Below, in pieces: positions 19,169-27,305 of a DNA stretch of 64,000 nt. The DNA lies in assembly GCA_027493935.1 (NCBI GenBank), contig JAOSJV010000010.1, positions 186,001 through 250,000 of the forward strand, read 5' to 3'. The notes beneath the pieces were generated by a model. That model ran no database searches. It saw only the letters and a program-made list of their open reading frames with translations, and had not been told where the DNA came from. The DNA comes from Burkholderiales bacterium. GTDB taxonomy: Bacteria > Pseudomonadota > Gammaproteobacteria > Burkholderiales > SG8-39. Each line of letters starts with the position of its first letter. Within the stretch, counting starts at the first letter, position 1. The position numbers were made by a program, and so were the translations under genes.

Positions 19169-19825
19169 TCATGCTGGCTCGCCGACGCGGGCAGCAGGAG
19201 CATCTTCGCTCGACCCTTCGTCCATGCCGTGTGCCCGCAGGTAGCTCTGCAGGGCAAGGGCTCGCTCGCCGCTCTGCACCAGCCGCTCGACCAGCGGTAC
19301 CAATTGCAGGAACTCGGCCCGGCTCAGGCAGCCGAACTGGACGTCGTTCACCTGCCGGCGCAGGGCTGCAATGCTGTCGATCAGCGCGACCGCCTTGGGC
19401 GTCAAACTGAGCGACACGGTTCTTCGATCATCGGTGCCGCGCTCCTTGAACACTAGACCGCCTTGCTCGAGCGTCTTGGTCTCGACCGTGACGTAAGAGC
19501 TGCTCAAGCGCAGATGGTCCGCCACCGTCCTAATGTTCACCGAGCCCCTGGCGCACAGGTTGCGGATGCACAGCAGAATCGTGTATTGCTGACCCGTCAC
19601 GTCAAGGAGCGATGCATAGCCGTCGCGAATCGCGACATGAATTGACAAGAAAGTCAGCAGCCGCTGAACCAGCAGCCGGAACTGGGCGTCGCCTCGGTCG
19701 ACCAGCAGTTCTTCTCTCGACACCGTAAGCGGCGCCTTGGCCGGTCCCGCGGTCGCCGTCGCCGTGGCGCGCGAGGCTTTCGCGCGCTTGCGGCCCGGTG
19801 ATGCCCTTCCAGCCTTTCTCTGCAT
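19169..19825 (-). CDS. MarR-family transcriptional regulator
   Basis: A ~218-residue regulator with a basic Ala/Lys/Arg N-terminal extension of ~35 residues and a MarR winged helix: YTILLCIRNLCARGSVNIRTVADHLRLSSSYVTVETKTLEQGGLVFKERGTDDRRTVSLSLTPKA (helix-turn-helix, wing). I choose ATG 19825 because the upstream ATG at 19837 lies inside the predicted -10 hexamer; GGAG six bases upstream of 19825 acts as ribosome site. It heads the 11-gene catabolic run and its promoter resembles that of the cox-like operon, so it is the likely regulator of both, probably responding to a pathway aromatic or amide ligand. Confidence 0.88.
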   Translation of the reverse strand: MQRKAGRASPGRKRAKASRATATATAGPAKAPLTVSREELLVDRGDAQFRLLVQRLLTFLSIHVAIRDGYASLLDVTGQQYTILLCIRNLCARGSVNIRTVADHLRLSSSYVTVETKTLEQGGLVFKERGTDDRRTVSLSLTPKAVALIDSIAALRRQVNDVQFGCLSRAEFLQLVPLVERLVQSGERALALQSYLRAHGMDEGSSEDAPAARVGEPA

Positions 19826-19835
19826 AAGTCGCTCC

Positions 19836-19864
19836 ATGTTAGCTAGTAAAAATAGGTTTGTCGA
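19836..19864 (-). promoter_or_regulatory. Sigma70-type promoter / shared operator of the marR-headed operon
   Basis: On the minus strand TCGACA (-35, 19864-19859) and TAACAT (-10, 19841-19836) are 17 bases apart, with spacer AACCTATTTTTACTAGC. The first five spacer bases and the TTT..CTA core match the cox-like promoter at 8.07 kb. The predicted transcript start leaves only a few bases before ATG 19825, so the mRNA would be almost leaderless. Confidence 0.65.
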
Positions 19865-20319
19865 TTAGTTTTTAAGTTGATGCACCCTGGTAGTGCCTTT
19901 TCCAAACAATCGAGCAGCGGCGCAAGACGTCCATGGGCGGCCCGCCGAGCGACGGGCGCTTGTAGTCGAATTGAACGCCTGGGTCGGGAAGGCCGGGTCG
20001 AGTCCGATCTCACCGGCCGGAAACACGTAGCATTTTGCACCGCGCAATCGCCCCAATGAGTCGGCCGGAGCGTGCCGCGAAGCCGCCGGAACCGGTCCCG
20101 ACGCCGATCAGTAGCGTAGGGAGTCAAGTAGCCATACACGCTAAGGAACTATCGCTATATATGTGGGCACTCAGACCAAATTGAACGGCCAGTTGCTGGC
20201 CTGAATAGATCGATGCCCGAGCCGCGCTCCACGCGGGGAGAAGAATTGCGCAAGAGAACGGCGTTCCAGGTCCGTGGGAGTCGGTTCTCTGCAAGGCGAG
20301 TCAGCGTGTCTGGAGACCT
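19865..20319. other. Intergenic stretch without a supported gene
   Basis: About 455 bases between the MarR promoter and the 3' end of the DMT transporter. Base composition is lower in GC near both ends. ORFs here are short shadows with no recognisable family and no convincing ribosome site. Nothing else is seen. Confidence 0.5.
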
Positions 20320-21227
20320 TTACCGCCGGTGGTAGACCACGAGCGCGACTCCTACGGCTGCGAGCGCCATTCCGATCGTACCCGTTGCGCTCAGCGTCTC
20401 GCCGAAGATGGCATAAGCGAAAAGTGCTGTCACCGGTGGCACGAGATAGAAGAGGCTTGCGACCTTGGTCGCCGCGCCGCTGCGAATGAGGATGAATAGC
20501 AGGGAGATCGCTCCGATCGACAGAACGAACACGAGCCAAACCATCGTGAGCACGAACTCCGTAGTCCAGTGTATCTGCATCGTCTCCAGCCAAATCGCCA
20601 AGGGCAGGATGACCACTCCGGCCGCGGCAAATTGGATCACCGAGCTCGCGCGCAGATCCACCGTCCCGCAGTAGCGCTTTTGGTACAGCGTTCCGCTCGT
20701 GATCGATATCAAGGCCATAACAGAAAGTCCGAGCGTCGCCGGGGTAATACCCGAGATCGAGCTGCGTCCCTTCACGACCAGCAGCACGCCCAAGAATCCC
20801 AGAATCAATCCGAGCCATTGACTGGCGCGAAGCCGCTCGCCGAAGAGCGGTGCGCTTGCGAATGCGGTCAAGATAGGCTGCAACCCCACGATCAAAGCGC
20901 TGACTCCGGCGGCCATTCCAAGATGAATTGAACCGAAGACGCCCGCAAGATATCCGCCTTGAATCAGTATCCCGGCCACCGCAAGGTGCGCACTTTGTGC
21001 GGGCGTCTTAGGCCAGGGGCTCGCATCAGCCACGCGAGCGGCAACATAAGAGCGACTACAAGGAAAAATCTTAGACTAAGGAAAGTCAGCGGCTCAGCGT
21101 ACGGCAATCCGTACTTTGCGCTGACGAATCCCGTACTCCAGAGCACGACGAATAGGCCTGGCATCGCGCGGACCCAAGGCCGCGCCGGCGGTCCAGGTGG
21201 CTTCTCAAAGTGAGATTGCATCACCAT
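20320..21227 (-). CDS. EamA/DMT-family transporter (one frameshift)
   Basis: A ~302-residue membrane protein with about ten helices in two EamA repeats: PGLFVVLWSTGFVSAKYGLPYAEPLTFLSLRF in the first and LFYLVPPVTALFAYAIFGETLSATGTIGMALAAVGVALV in the second. EamA proteins export metabolites such as amino acids or purine derivatives. The frames are broken near 21015-21025 (..LAWLMRA | SPWPKTPAQSAHLAVAGI..). It is transcribed toward the MarR operon and separated from the IS island by ~70 bases. Its link to the catabolic cluster is only positional. Confidence 0.82.
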
Positions 21228-21296
21228 CCAGAGGGCGCGAACCCACGCGTCAGGTGAGTCCCGCGCCGTTGGCCTGCTACATGCACCTACTGAGCT

Positions 21297-22390
21297 TTAC
21301 GTAAGTACATGACGTTAGATCGGCAACTCGGCCTGCTGCCAGAAGGCTCGGATCAGCGCTGGACGACGCTGCATCGATCTGAGCCGTCGGGTGGCGTAGC
21401 GCTTGACCTGAGCGATGGTGTCCAGGCAGAGGTTGGCGAGCTCGCGCTGTTTGGCGTAGCCGAACAGATATTCGACGGGGTTGAGTTCGGGCGCGTAGGC
21501 GGGCAGGCGCTCCAGGACGATGTCGCCGTCGAGCGAGTCGACGTAGTCGCGGACCAGGCGGCTGCGATGCGCGGGCAGCCCATCCCAGATGATCAGCAGC
21601 TTGCCCTTGATCTGGGCGCGCAAGGCCTTGAGGAATTCGACCAGCTGCGGCCCCTTGATCGCGCCGGGGAAGAAGCGAAAGTAGATGCGCCAGAAGCTCG
21701 CCCCGGCGATCAGCGAGAGCTGCTTCCAGTTGAAGCTGTACTGCAGCGTCGGCGTGCAGCCCTGGGTGCCCAGGTCTTGACCCGTGTCGGGCGCTCGCTC
21801 AGTCCCGATTCGTCGACGAAGACGATGGTTCGTCCCTGGCGTCTGGCGTTTTTTTTAGCGCCGGCCAGCGCTTGGTCTTCCAGCTGCCGATCGCCGCTTC
21901 GTCGCGCTGCAGCGCCCGGCCGGTGGGGCGCTGGCTGGAGAATCCCAGCTCGCGAATGACCCGCCAGACGTGCACGGTGCTGAACGCATGGCCAAATTCG
22001 CGCTTGATCAGCTTGGCGATGCGCGCCAAGGTCCACAGCTCGGTCGCAAAGCCATTGGCCACGGCGCCCGCAATCAACATCTTGGTGAGTCTCGCGCGCT
22101 CGGCCGCGCTCATGGCGCCCCGGCCGACCCAGCGGCCGGCGCCGCCACGCATGGGGATCCTGTGCCAGCAGTCGCACCCAACCCGAGGCTGTTTGCCGAC
22201 TTACCGCGCAAGCGCGCGCCACTTCGGCCTGCGTCACGCCACGCGCCAGCATGCGCATGCCGCGCCGGCGTCGTGCCTCCAGTTCCTTGAAGTCCCGCTT
22301 GTACCGTCTCGTCGCCATGCGCCTCCCTCGAAGTGTCGCCACTTCGATTAACGCGCATCATAGCGAAACGGTTGTCAGGCATTTACGTAA
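21297..22390 (-). mobile_element. IS630-type insertion sequence A (with terminal inverted repeats)
   Basis: The ends carry imperfect inverted repeats: TTACGTAAGTACATGAC at 21297-21313 and, read on the minus strand, TTACGTAAATGCCTGAC at 22390-22374 (14 of 17 identical). They enclose one broken IS630-type transposase gene. Length is ~1.09 kb, normal for the family. IS630 elements duplicate a TA target; the flanks are compatible but I cannot confirm the exact duplication. Confidence 0.8.
21315..22318 (-). pseudogene. IS630-type transposase with several frameshifts
   Basis: Fragments in different frames make one IS630-type transposase: MATRRYKRDFKELEARRRRGMRML..GVTQAEVARACAVSRQTASGW (HTH), AKLIKREFGHAFSTVHVWRVIRELGFSSQRPTGRAL, TIVFVDESGLSERPTRVKTWAP (first catalytic Asp region), a middle part in a third frame, and LLIIWDGLPAHRSRLV...LPAYAPELNPVEYLFGYAKQRELANL (second Asp, and the NPVE region with the final acidic residue). 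At least three frame changes are needed, so as given it cannot make a full protein. Whether this is decay or sequencing error cannot be told here. Confidence 0.85.
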
Positions 22391-22528
22391 TTCTCAGTAA
22401 GAAGCCCCGCCGAATCCCACGTCTAACTACACCGCCATATCTAGTTATCTCGAGTGGCCCCGCGCGGCCTCAATCCGCCGAATACAGCGGAACTCTTCCT
22501 AGACACTATGGTCGTGTTGAGGTGAGGC

Positions 22529-22618
22529 GGCCGGTCTCCGGCGACGTAGGTTGCGCGGCAGGCCGCGCCGAGCTACATGCTGAGAACGAGTCGTCAGCAA
22601 CCACAATGGAGACCGGCC
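22529..22618 (+). ncRNA. Structured leader of the IS110 element; candidate guide (bridge-type) RNA region
   Basis: GGCCGGTCTCC at 22529-22539 pairs perfectly with GGAGACCGGCC at 22608-22618, ending at the base before the transposase ATG. Inside it, GGTTGC (22549-22554) can pair with GCAACC (22597-22602), and GCGCGG/CCGCGC forms an inner hairpin at 22553-22568. IS110-family elements are known to encode structured guide RNAs in a non-coding end. Assignment as that RNA is inference; it could instead be a stem hiding the transposase start. Confidence 0.45.
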
Positions 22619-23731
22619 ATGGAACAAGGTATCAAAGTTTTCGTTGGACTGGACGTGCATAAGGACTCGATCGCGGTGGCCGTGGCGGAGGTAGGGCGGG
22701 CGCCGGCGCGCCTCGTAGGCACGATCGCGCACGACGTCGGCAAGCTTCGGAAGCTGTTGGCGCGTTTCGGCGATGCGGCGCAGGTTCATGTGGTCTATGA
22801 GGCTGGTCCGACCGGTTATGGACTGCAGCGCGAGCTGGCCCGGCGTGGTTATCGCTGCGAAGTGATCGCCCCGTCGCTGATCCCGCGTCGCCCAGGCGAG
22901 CGCGTCAAGACCGATCGGCGCGACGGCATCCGCTTGGCCGAGCTCTCGCGTGCCGGTGAGTTGCGCGCGGTATGGATTCCCGACCCGGCCGATGAGGCGA
23001 TTCGTGACTTGGCGCGTGCCCGCGAGGACGCGGTCAACGCCCGCACCCAAGCGCGCCACCAGCTCAAGAGCTTCCTGCTCCGCCACGAGGTGCGTTACCC
23101 GCATCGCACGTCGTGGAGCAAGACGTTCTATCGTTGGCTGGCGACGTTGAGCTTTGCCCAGTCCGGCGCGCAGACCGCCTTCACTGAGTACTGGCAAGCC
23201 GTCAGCACAGCAGATGAGCGCGTGGCGCGGCTCACCGCCGCGCTGGGCAGCTCGATCGAAGGCTGGCGCTTCGCCTCGATCGTGCAGGCACTGCAGGCGC
23301 TGCGCGGCATCGACATGATCAGCGCCATTGGCTTGGTGGCCGAGATCGGCGACATCGCGCGCTTCGCCCACCCGCGCCAACTGATGAGCTATCTTGGCTT
23401 GGTGCCGAGCGAGCACTCGAGCGGCGAGCGGGTGGTGCGTGGCAGCATCACCAAGACGGGCAATGCGCACGCGCGTCGGCTGCTCACCGAGGCGGCATGG
23501 AATTACCGCTTTCCTCCGCGTATCGGCTATCAGGCACAGCGCCGGGCGGAAGACTTGCCGCAGGCGATTCGCGACGTGGCCTGGAAGGCGCAGCTGCGAC
23601 TGAGCGCACGCTTCGCGGTACTCAAGGCCAGAGGCGTGCACCTGAACAAGGTCTGCGTGGCCGTGGCGCGCGAGCTGACGGGCTTTGTGTGGGCCATCGC
23701 TTCGACCCAAACCAGGCCTGAGCGCGCTTGA
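22619..23731 (+). CDS. IS110-family transposase
   Basis: A 370-residue intact transposase starting MEQGIKVFVGLDVHKDSIAVAV. The RuvC-like DEDD domain is seen as GLDVHKD, VVYEAGPTGYGLQREL and KTDRRDGIRLAEL; the C-terminal Transposase_20 domain has LQALRGIDMISAIGLVAEIGDIARFAHPRQLMSYLGLVPSEHSSG and the conserved Ser region GSITKTGNAHARRLLTEAAWNYR. Start chosen at ATG 22619, directly after a long inverted repeat; the longer ORF start at 22577 would run through that structure. Its last 306 bases plus the right end of the element are duplicated immediately downstream. Confidence 0.93.
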   Translation: MEQGIKVFVGLDVHKDSIAVAVAEVGRAPARLVGTIAHDVGKLRKLLARFGDAAQVHVVYEAGPTGYGLQRELARRGYRCEVIAPSLIPRRPGERVKTDRRDGIRLAELSRAGELRAVWIPDPADEAIRDLARAREDAVNARTQARHQLKSFLLRHEVRYPHRTSWSKTFYRWLATLSFAQSGAQTAFTEYWQAVSTADERVARLTAALGSSIEGWRFASIVQALQALRGIDMISAIGLVAEIGDIARFAHPRQLMSYLGLVPSEHSSGERVVRGSITKTGNAHARRLLTEAAWNYRFPPRIGYQAQRRAEDLPQAIRDVAWKAQLRLSARFAVLKARGVHLNKVCVAVARELTGFVWAIASTQTRPERA

Positions 23732-24561
23732 ACCAACGTCGATACCACCAGATCGATCCGGTGATGCGGTACGGGCAACGATAGGGAAAACCCTCGAGGA
23801 CACTACCCCGGCATCCCGCAAGGATTGATCCATGACGCTAGAGCGAGGCAGTTCCCGCGACGAATCGGTGAAAGGTGGTAACCAACCCACGGATATGAGT
23901 CTGATTCATCGTCGCTGCAGCGCTCGTGCCGCGTCACCGGATCGATTTGGAATTCGACGAAAAAACGCACTGTTGACAACCTTGCGACCATATGAGCGGG
24001 TGGTGCGTGGCAGCATCACCAAGACGGGTAATGCGCACGCGCGTCGGCTGCTCACCGAGGCGGCATGGAATTACCGCTTTCCTCCGCGTATCGGCTATCA
24101 GGCACAGCGCCGGGCGGAAGACTTGCCGCAGGCGATTCGCGACGTGGCCTGGAAGGCGCAGCTGCGACTGAGCGCACGCTTCGCGGTACTCAAGGCCAGA
24201 GGCGTGCACCTGAACAAGGTCTGCGTGGCCGTGGCGCGCGAGCTGACGGGCTTTGTGTGGGCCATCGCTTCGACCCAAACCAGGCCTGAGCGCGCTTGAA
24301 CCAACGTCGATACCACCAGATCGATCCGGTGATGCGGTACGGGCAACGATAGGGAAAACCCTCGAGGACACTACCCCGGCATCCCGCAAGGATTGATCCA
24401 TGACGCTAGAGCGAGGCAGTTCCCGCGACGAATCGGTGAAAGGTGGTAACCAACCCACGGATATGAGTCTGATTCATCGTCGCTGCAGCGCTCGTGCCGC
24501 GTCACCGGATCGATTTGGAATTCGACGAAAAAACGCACTGTTGACAACCTTGCGACCATAT
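23426..24561 (+). repeat. 568-bp head-to-tail tandem duplication (IS110 3' end)
   Basis: Bases 23426-23993 and 23994-24561 are the same sequence; I see one difference, C at 23461 versus T at 24029. Each unit holds the last 306 bases of the transposase gene and 262 bases of non-coding right end. The junctions share GAG (23426, 23994, 24562), a 3-base microhomology. The near identity points to a recent event or an assembly artefact. Confidence 0.92.
23994..24299 (+). pseudogene. Duplicated C-terminal fragment of the IS110 transposase
   Basis: This second copy of the transposase 3' end encodes ERVVRGSITKTGNAHARRLLTEAAWNYRF... to the normal stop. It lacks the DEDD catalytic domain, so it cannot transpose by itself. 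It is open upstream in frame into the duplicated non-coding part (an ORF from ATG 23832), but that upstream stretch is not family protein. Confidence 0.85.
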
Positions 24562-24578
24562 GAGTGTTCCGTTTTCGG

Positions 24579-25688
24579 AGTCATGTTAACGCCCGCGGCG
24601 CACGGCCTTGCGAATGATCTCGGCGGGCTTCTTGGTCCACACGAAGGGCGTGGGGTGTTCGTTCCAGTGCTCGATGTAGTCGCGAATGTGCTTGACGAGG
24701 GCCTTCACCGAGACGAAGGAACCGCGGCGCACCGAGTTGCGCGTGAGGATCCCAAACCAAGCTTCGATCATGTTCAGCCACGAGGCACCGGTCGGCGTGA
24801 AGTGAAAGCACACGTTGGGATGGGCGTCGAGCCACTGGCGCACTTGCGGGGTCGAGTGGGTGGAGGAGTTGTCCAGGATCACGTGCAGCTCGCGTCCGCG
24901 GTAGCGCCGGTGCAGCAGTTTGAGGAAGCGCAGGAAGTCCGCCCCGGTGTGCCGTGCGGTGCACTCACCCAGGACCTTGCCGGAGGCGACGTCAAGGGCG
25001 GCATAGAGGCTGGTCAATCCGTGGCGCTGGTAGTCGTGGGTCTGACCCGCCGGCAAATTGGGCCGCAGCGGCAGCAGGGGCTGGGTGCGCTCCAGGGCCT
25101 GGATCTGGGTCTTCTCATCCAGACTGAGCACCACGGCGTTGGTCGGGGGGTGAGGTACAGCCCCACCACGTCGCGGATCTTGGCCTCGGCCTGCGCATCG
25201 GTGGTGAACTTGAAGCTCTCCACCCGATGCGGCTGCAGCGCGTGCGCCTTCCAGATCCGATGCGCGGTCGCGTGAGATACCCCCACCCGCTCGGCGATCT
25301 CGCGCGTGCTCCAGTGAGTCAGCCCCTTCGGCGGGGCTTTGAGCGTCAGCGCGACGATGCGTGCGCTCTTGGCCTGGCTGAGTCGCGGCGGGCGCCCCGA
25401 GCGGGGCCGATCGGCCAGCCCCGCAAGCCCCTCCTCGGCGAAGCGGCGTCGAATGCGGCTCACCTGAATGGGGGTGTAGCCGGTGAGCCGAGCGACCTCA
25501 GTTCCGGCGACCTCATCGGCCATCAGCAGCACCGCTCGCGCCCGACGGCTCACCCCGGCGGGGCAGGAAGCCGAACGCTGCAGCCGCTCGAGTTCCACCC
25601 GATCAGCCGCCGCCAAGACAATCGCTCGCGCGTGGTTGGCCATGGACCTCCCCCCGGAAGTGTACATGGCGACAATATTAACATGACT
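24579..25688 (-). mobile_element. IS630-type insertion sequence B
   Basis: AGTCATGTTAA at 24579-24589 and its inverted copy TTAACATGACT at 25678-25688 bound a ~1.1 kb element with a single transposase gene, a size normal for IS630. The left end overlaps the transposase stop codon. It sits 17 bases past the IS110 duplication. Confidence 0.78.
24586..25643 (-). CDS. IS630-type transposase B (one frameshift)
   Basis: A ~352-residue transposase: MANHARAIVLAAADRVELERLQRSASCPAGVSRRARAVLLMADEVAGTEVARLTGYTPIQVSRIRRRFAEEGLAGLADRPRSGRP (HTH region), then the DDE domain VVLSLDEKTQIQALER, HVILDNSSTHSTPQV and TGASWLNMIEAWFGILTR. The break is in the G run at 25145-25150, where one missing G separates LYLTPPTNA from VVLSLDEKTQ; otherwise the frame is clean, so the enzyme may be intact in the organism. 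It belongs to a different IS630 subgroup than element A. Confidence 0.9.
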
Positions 25689-25710
25689 TACGTTACCAAA
25701 CAGTAAGTAT

Positions 25711-25813
25711 CCCCCGGCAGAGCCGGGGGCCTTAGATTGTGAGCCGCTCAAAGCGGCTGGTTGCAGGTCGCTAACGCGACCCCGGTGTGTGGGCGCCGCC
25801 TGAAGGCGGCGCC
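25711..25813 (+). repeat. Array of four perfect hairpins at the 3' side of the IS200-like tnpA
   Basis: Four stem-loops follow each other: CCCCCGGC-AGA-GCCGGGGG (25711-25729), AGCCGCT-CAA-AGCGGCT (25742-25758), GGTCGC-TAAC-GCGACC (25766-25781) and GGCGCCGCC-TGAA-GGCGGCGCC (25792-25813). The last abuts the tnpA stop codon at 25814. IS200/IS605 ends carry single hairpins recognised by TnpA; the extra stems may act as terminator or insulating structures. Confidence 0.85.
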
Positions 25814-26244
25814 TCAACGCCAGAGGTTCAGCTGATCGATGCGCTTGTCTTCGTCCTCTTGTTGGCGAATGTATTCCCGGATCATCGCCTCGTCGCGTCC
25901 GACCGTCGACACAAAGTACCCCCTGGCCCAGAAGTGCTGCCCGACGAAGTTGCGCTTGCGCTCTCCGTACACCCGCGCCAGGTGAATCGCGCTTTTCCCC
26001 TTGATGTAACCGATCACCTGCGACACCGCGTACTTCGGCGGGATCAAGAGCATCATGTGCACGTAATCGGACATCAGATGCCCTCCTCGACCCGGCTCTG
26101 CTTCTGCTCGGCCAGCCGGCGGAACACCTCTCCCAAATGCCGGCGTAACTCCCCGTACAGCGCCTTGCGCCGATACTTCGGAATAAACACGATGTGGTAT
26201 TTGCACTCCCACTTGCTGTGGCTTAGGCTGTCGTACTCGTCCAT
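25814..26244 (-). CDS. tnpA: IS200/IS605-type Y1 transposase TnpA (frameshift; HUH motif altered)
   Basis: A ~143-residue TnpA: MDEYDSLSHSKWECKYHIVFIPKYRRKALYGELRRHLGEVFRRLAEQKQ, then GHLMSDYVHMMLLIPPKYAVSQVIGYIKGKSAIHLARVYGERKRNFVGQHFWARGYFVSTVGRDEAMIREYIRQQ. A one-base loss near 26085 breaks the frame. The metal-binding HUH motif of relatives (DHVHM) reads DYVHM, so the first His is Tyr; the catalytic Tyr region (EAMIREYIRQQ) is present. If real, the change should abolish or strongly weaken strand cleavage. The gene lies between the flanking hairpins of the element. Confidence 0.85.
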
Positions 26245-26457
26245 CCCGGATTCCTCCTCTCGTGTGCTTGGCGGCTCACGAGCGGCAGTTTCCCCGATGG
26301 ACTTCCTTTTATGTCAAACATTGGCTGCCTCCCCGGCAAAGCCGGGGGGCCTCCCTTGGTAGGCTAGACGCGGGCGATACCGACACCGCATACAACGAGA
26401 GCAGAGCAGACTCACAGTCGACGCGGCCATATACAAGAAGGGGCTTGACGTCGCGTC

Positions 26458-27291
26458 TACCGGCCGGGTGCAAGGAGCTTCGCGATCGCCGGCCAGTACT
26501 CGCTGGCGTAGCCCGCCGCGACCGCCGCCTCGAGTTAGGCGAGCGCGGTGCGCGCGCCGCGCGCGTCGAGGCCTGCGCCTTGCGCGAGCCTCGAGCGCGT
26601 AGCGCACGTCCTTCAGCATGTACGCGACCGAGAAGGCGCGCTCGGGGAACTCGCCCGGCAGCATCGCCTTCATGCCGTGGTTGCGCAGCGCAAAGCTGTC
26701 GGCCGAGCCTCTCGCGAGCGTCTCGAACAGGAGCTTGCCGTCGACGCCGTGCGCGCGCGCCGCGGCGAGCGCCTCGGCCAGCGCGACGACGGTCTGCGCG
26801 AGCACGGCGTTGTTCATGATCTTCACGAACTGCCCGGCGCCGGGCGCGCCGCAGTGCGTCACGTCGGTCGCCATCGTCGCGAGCAGCGGCCGCAGGCGCT
26901 CTAAGGTCGGCCGCTCGGCGTCGACCATGATCGAGAGCGTGCCGGCGATCGCGGCCTCGCGCGTGCGCGCGACGGGCGCGCGGGCGAGCGCCACCGGCGA
27001 GGTGCCAAGATCGACGAGCGTCTGGCCCGCGCGTAGCAGCGCGACGAGGCCGTCCGCGCCGTCGCATACCTCGCCGACCTCTGCGCCGCCCGGCAGCGAG
27101 AGGAAGACGATCTCCGCCTGCGTCGCGAGCTCGCCCAGGACGCCTGCGGCGGCGACGCCGTCGGCGGCCAGGCGCTCGAGCGGTGCGCTCGTGCGGTCGA
27201 GACCGATCACGCGGTGGCCGCTCTTGCGCGCGAGGTTGCGGCACATCGGCTCGCCCATGACGCCGAGGCCGACGAAGCCGAGCACGCCCAT
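26458..27291 (-). pseudogene. 3-hydroxyisobutyrate dehydrogenase-family protein, broken near the 3' end
   Basis: Starts MGVLGFVGLGVMGEPMCRNLARKSGHRVIG (NAD(P)-binding GxGxxG), followed by VDLGTSPVALAR and the catalytic Lys segment GAGQFVKIMNNAVLAQTVVALAEAL. After DVRYALE one extra base near 26590 shifts the frame, and the corrected frame meets TAA at 26535-26537 inside ..RTALA*LEAAVAAGYASEYWPAIAKLLAPGR, with the ancestral stop at 26458. So the last ~28 residues are lost even after correction. It lies beside the IS island and downstream of a Cox-type hydroxylase, suggesting an operon truncated by decay. Confidence 0.85.
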
Positions 27292-27305
27292 CCCGTGATT
27301 CCCGT

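Larger units (their letters stand above)
25711..26347 (-). mobile_element. IS200/IS605-like element
   Basis: A single tnpA gene is flanked by two near-identical hairpins, CCCCCGGCAGAGCCGGGGG at 25711-25729 and CCCCGGCAAAGCCGGGG at 26331-26347, the arrangement expected for subterminal hairpins of an IS200-type element. No tnpB or IscB is present. The exact cleavage sites are not determined. Confidence 0.7.

Noticed and set aside
20171-20818. A 215-codon minus-strand ORF overlapping the DMT transporter
   Set aside because: It is another frame of the EamA gene, whose membrane helices are clear in the chosen frame.
25711-25813. Hairpin array considered as a CRISPR array
   Set aside because: The stems have different sequences and no constant repeat/spacer spacing; no cas genes are present.
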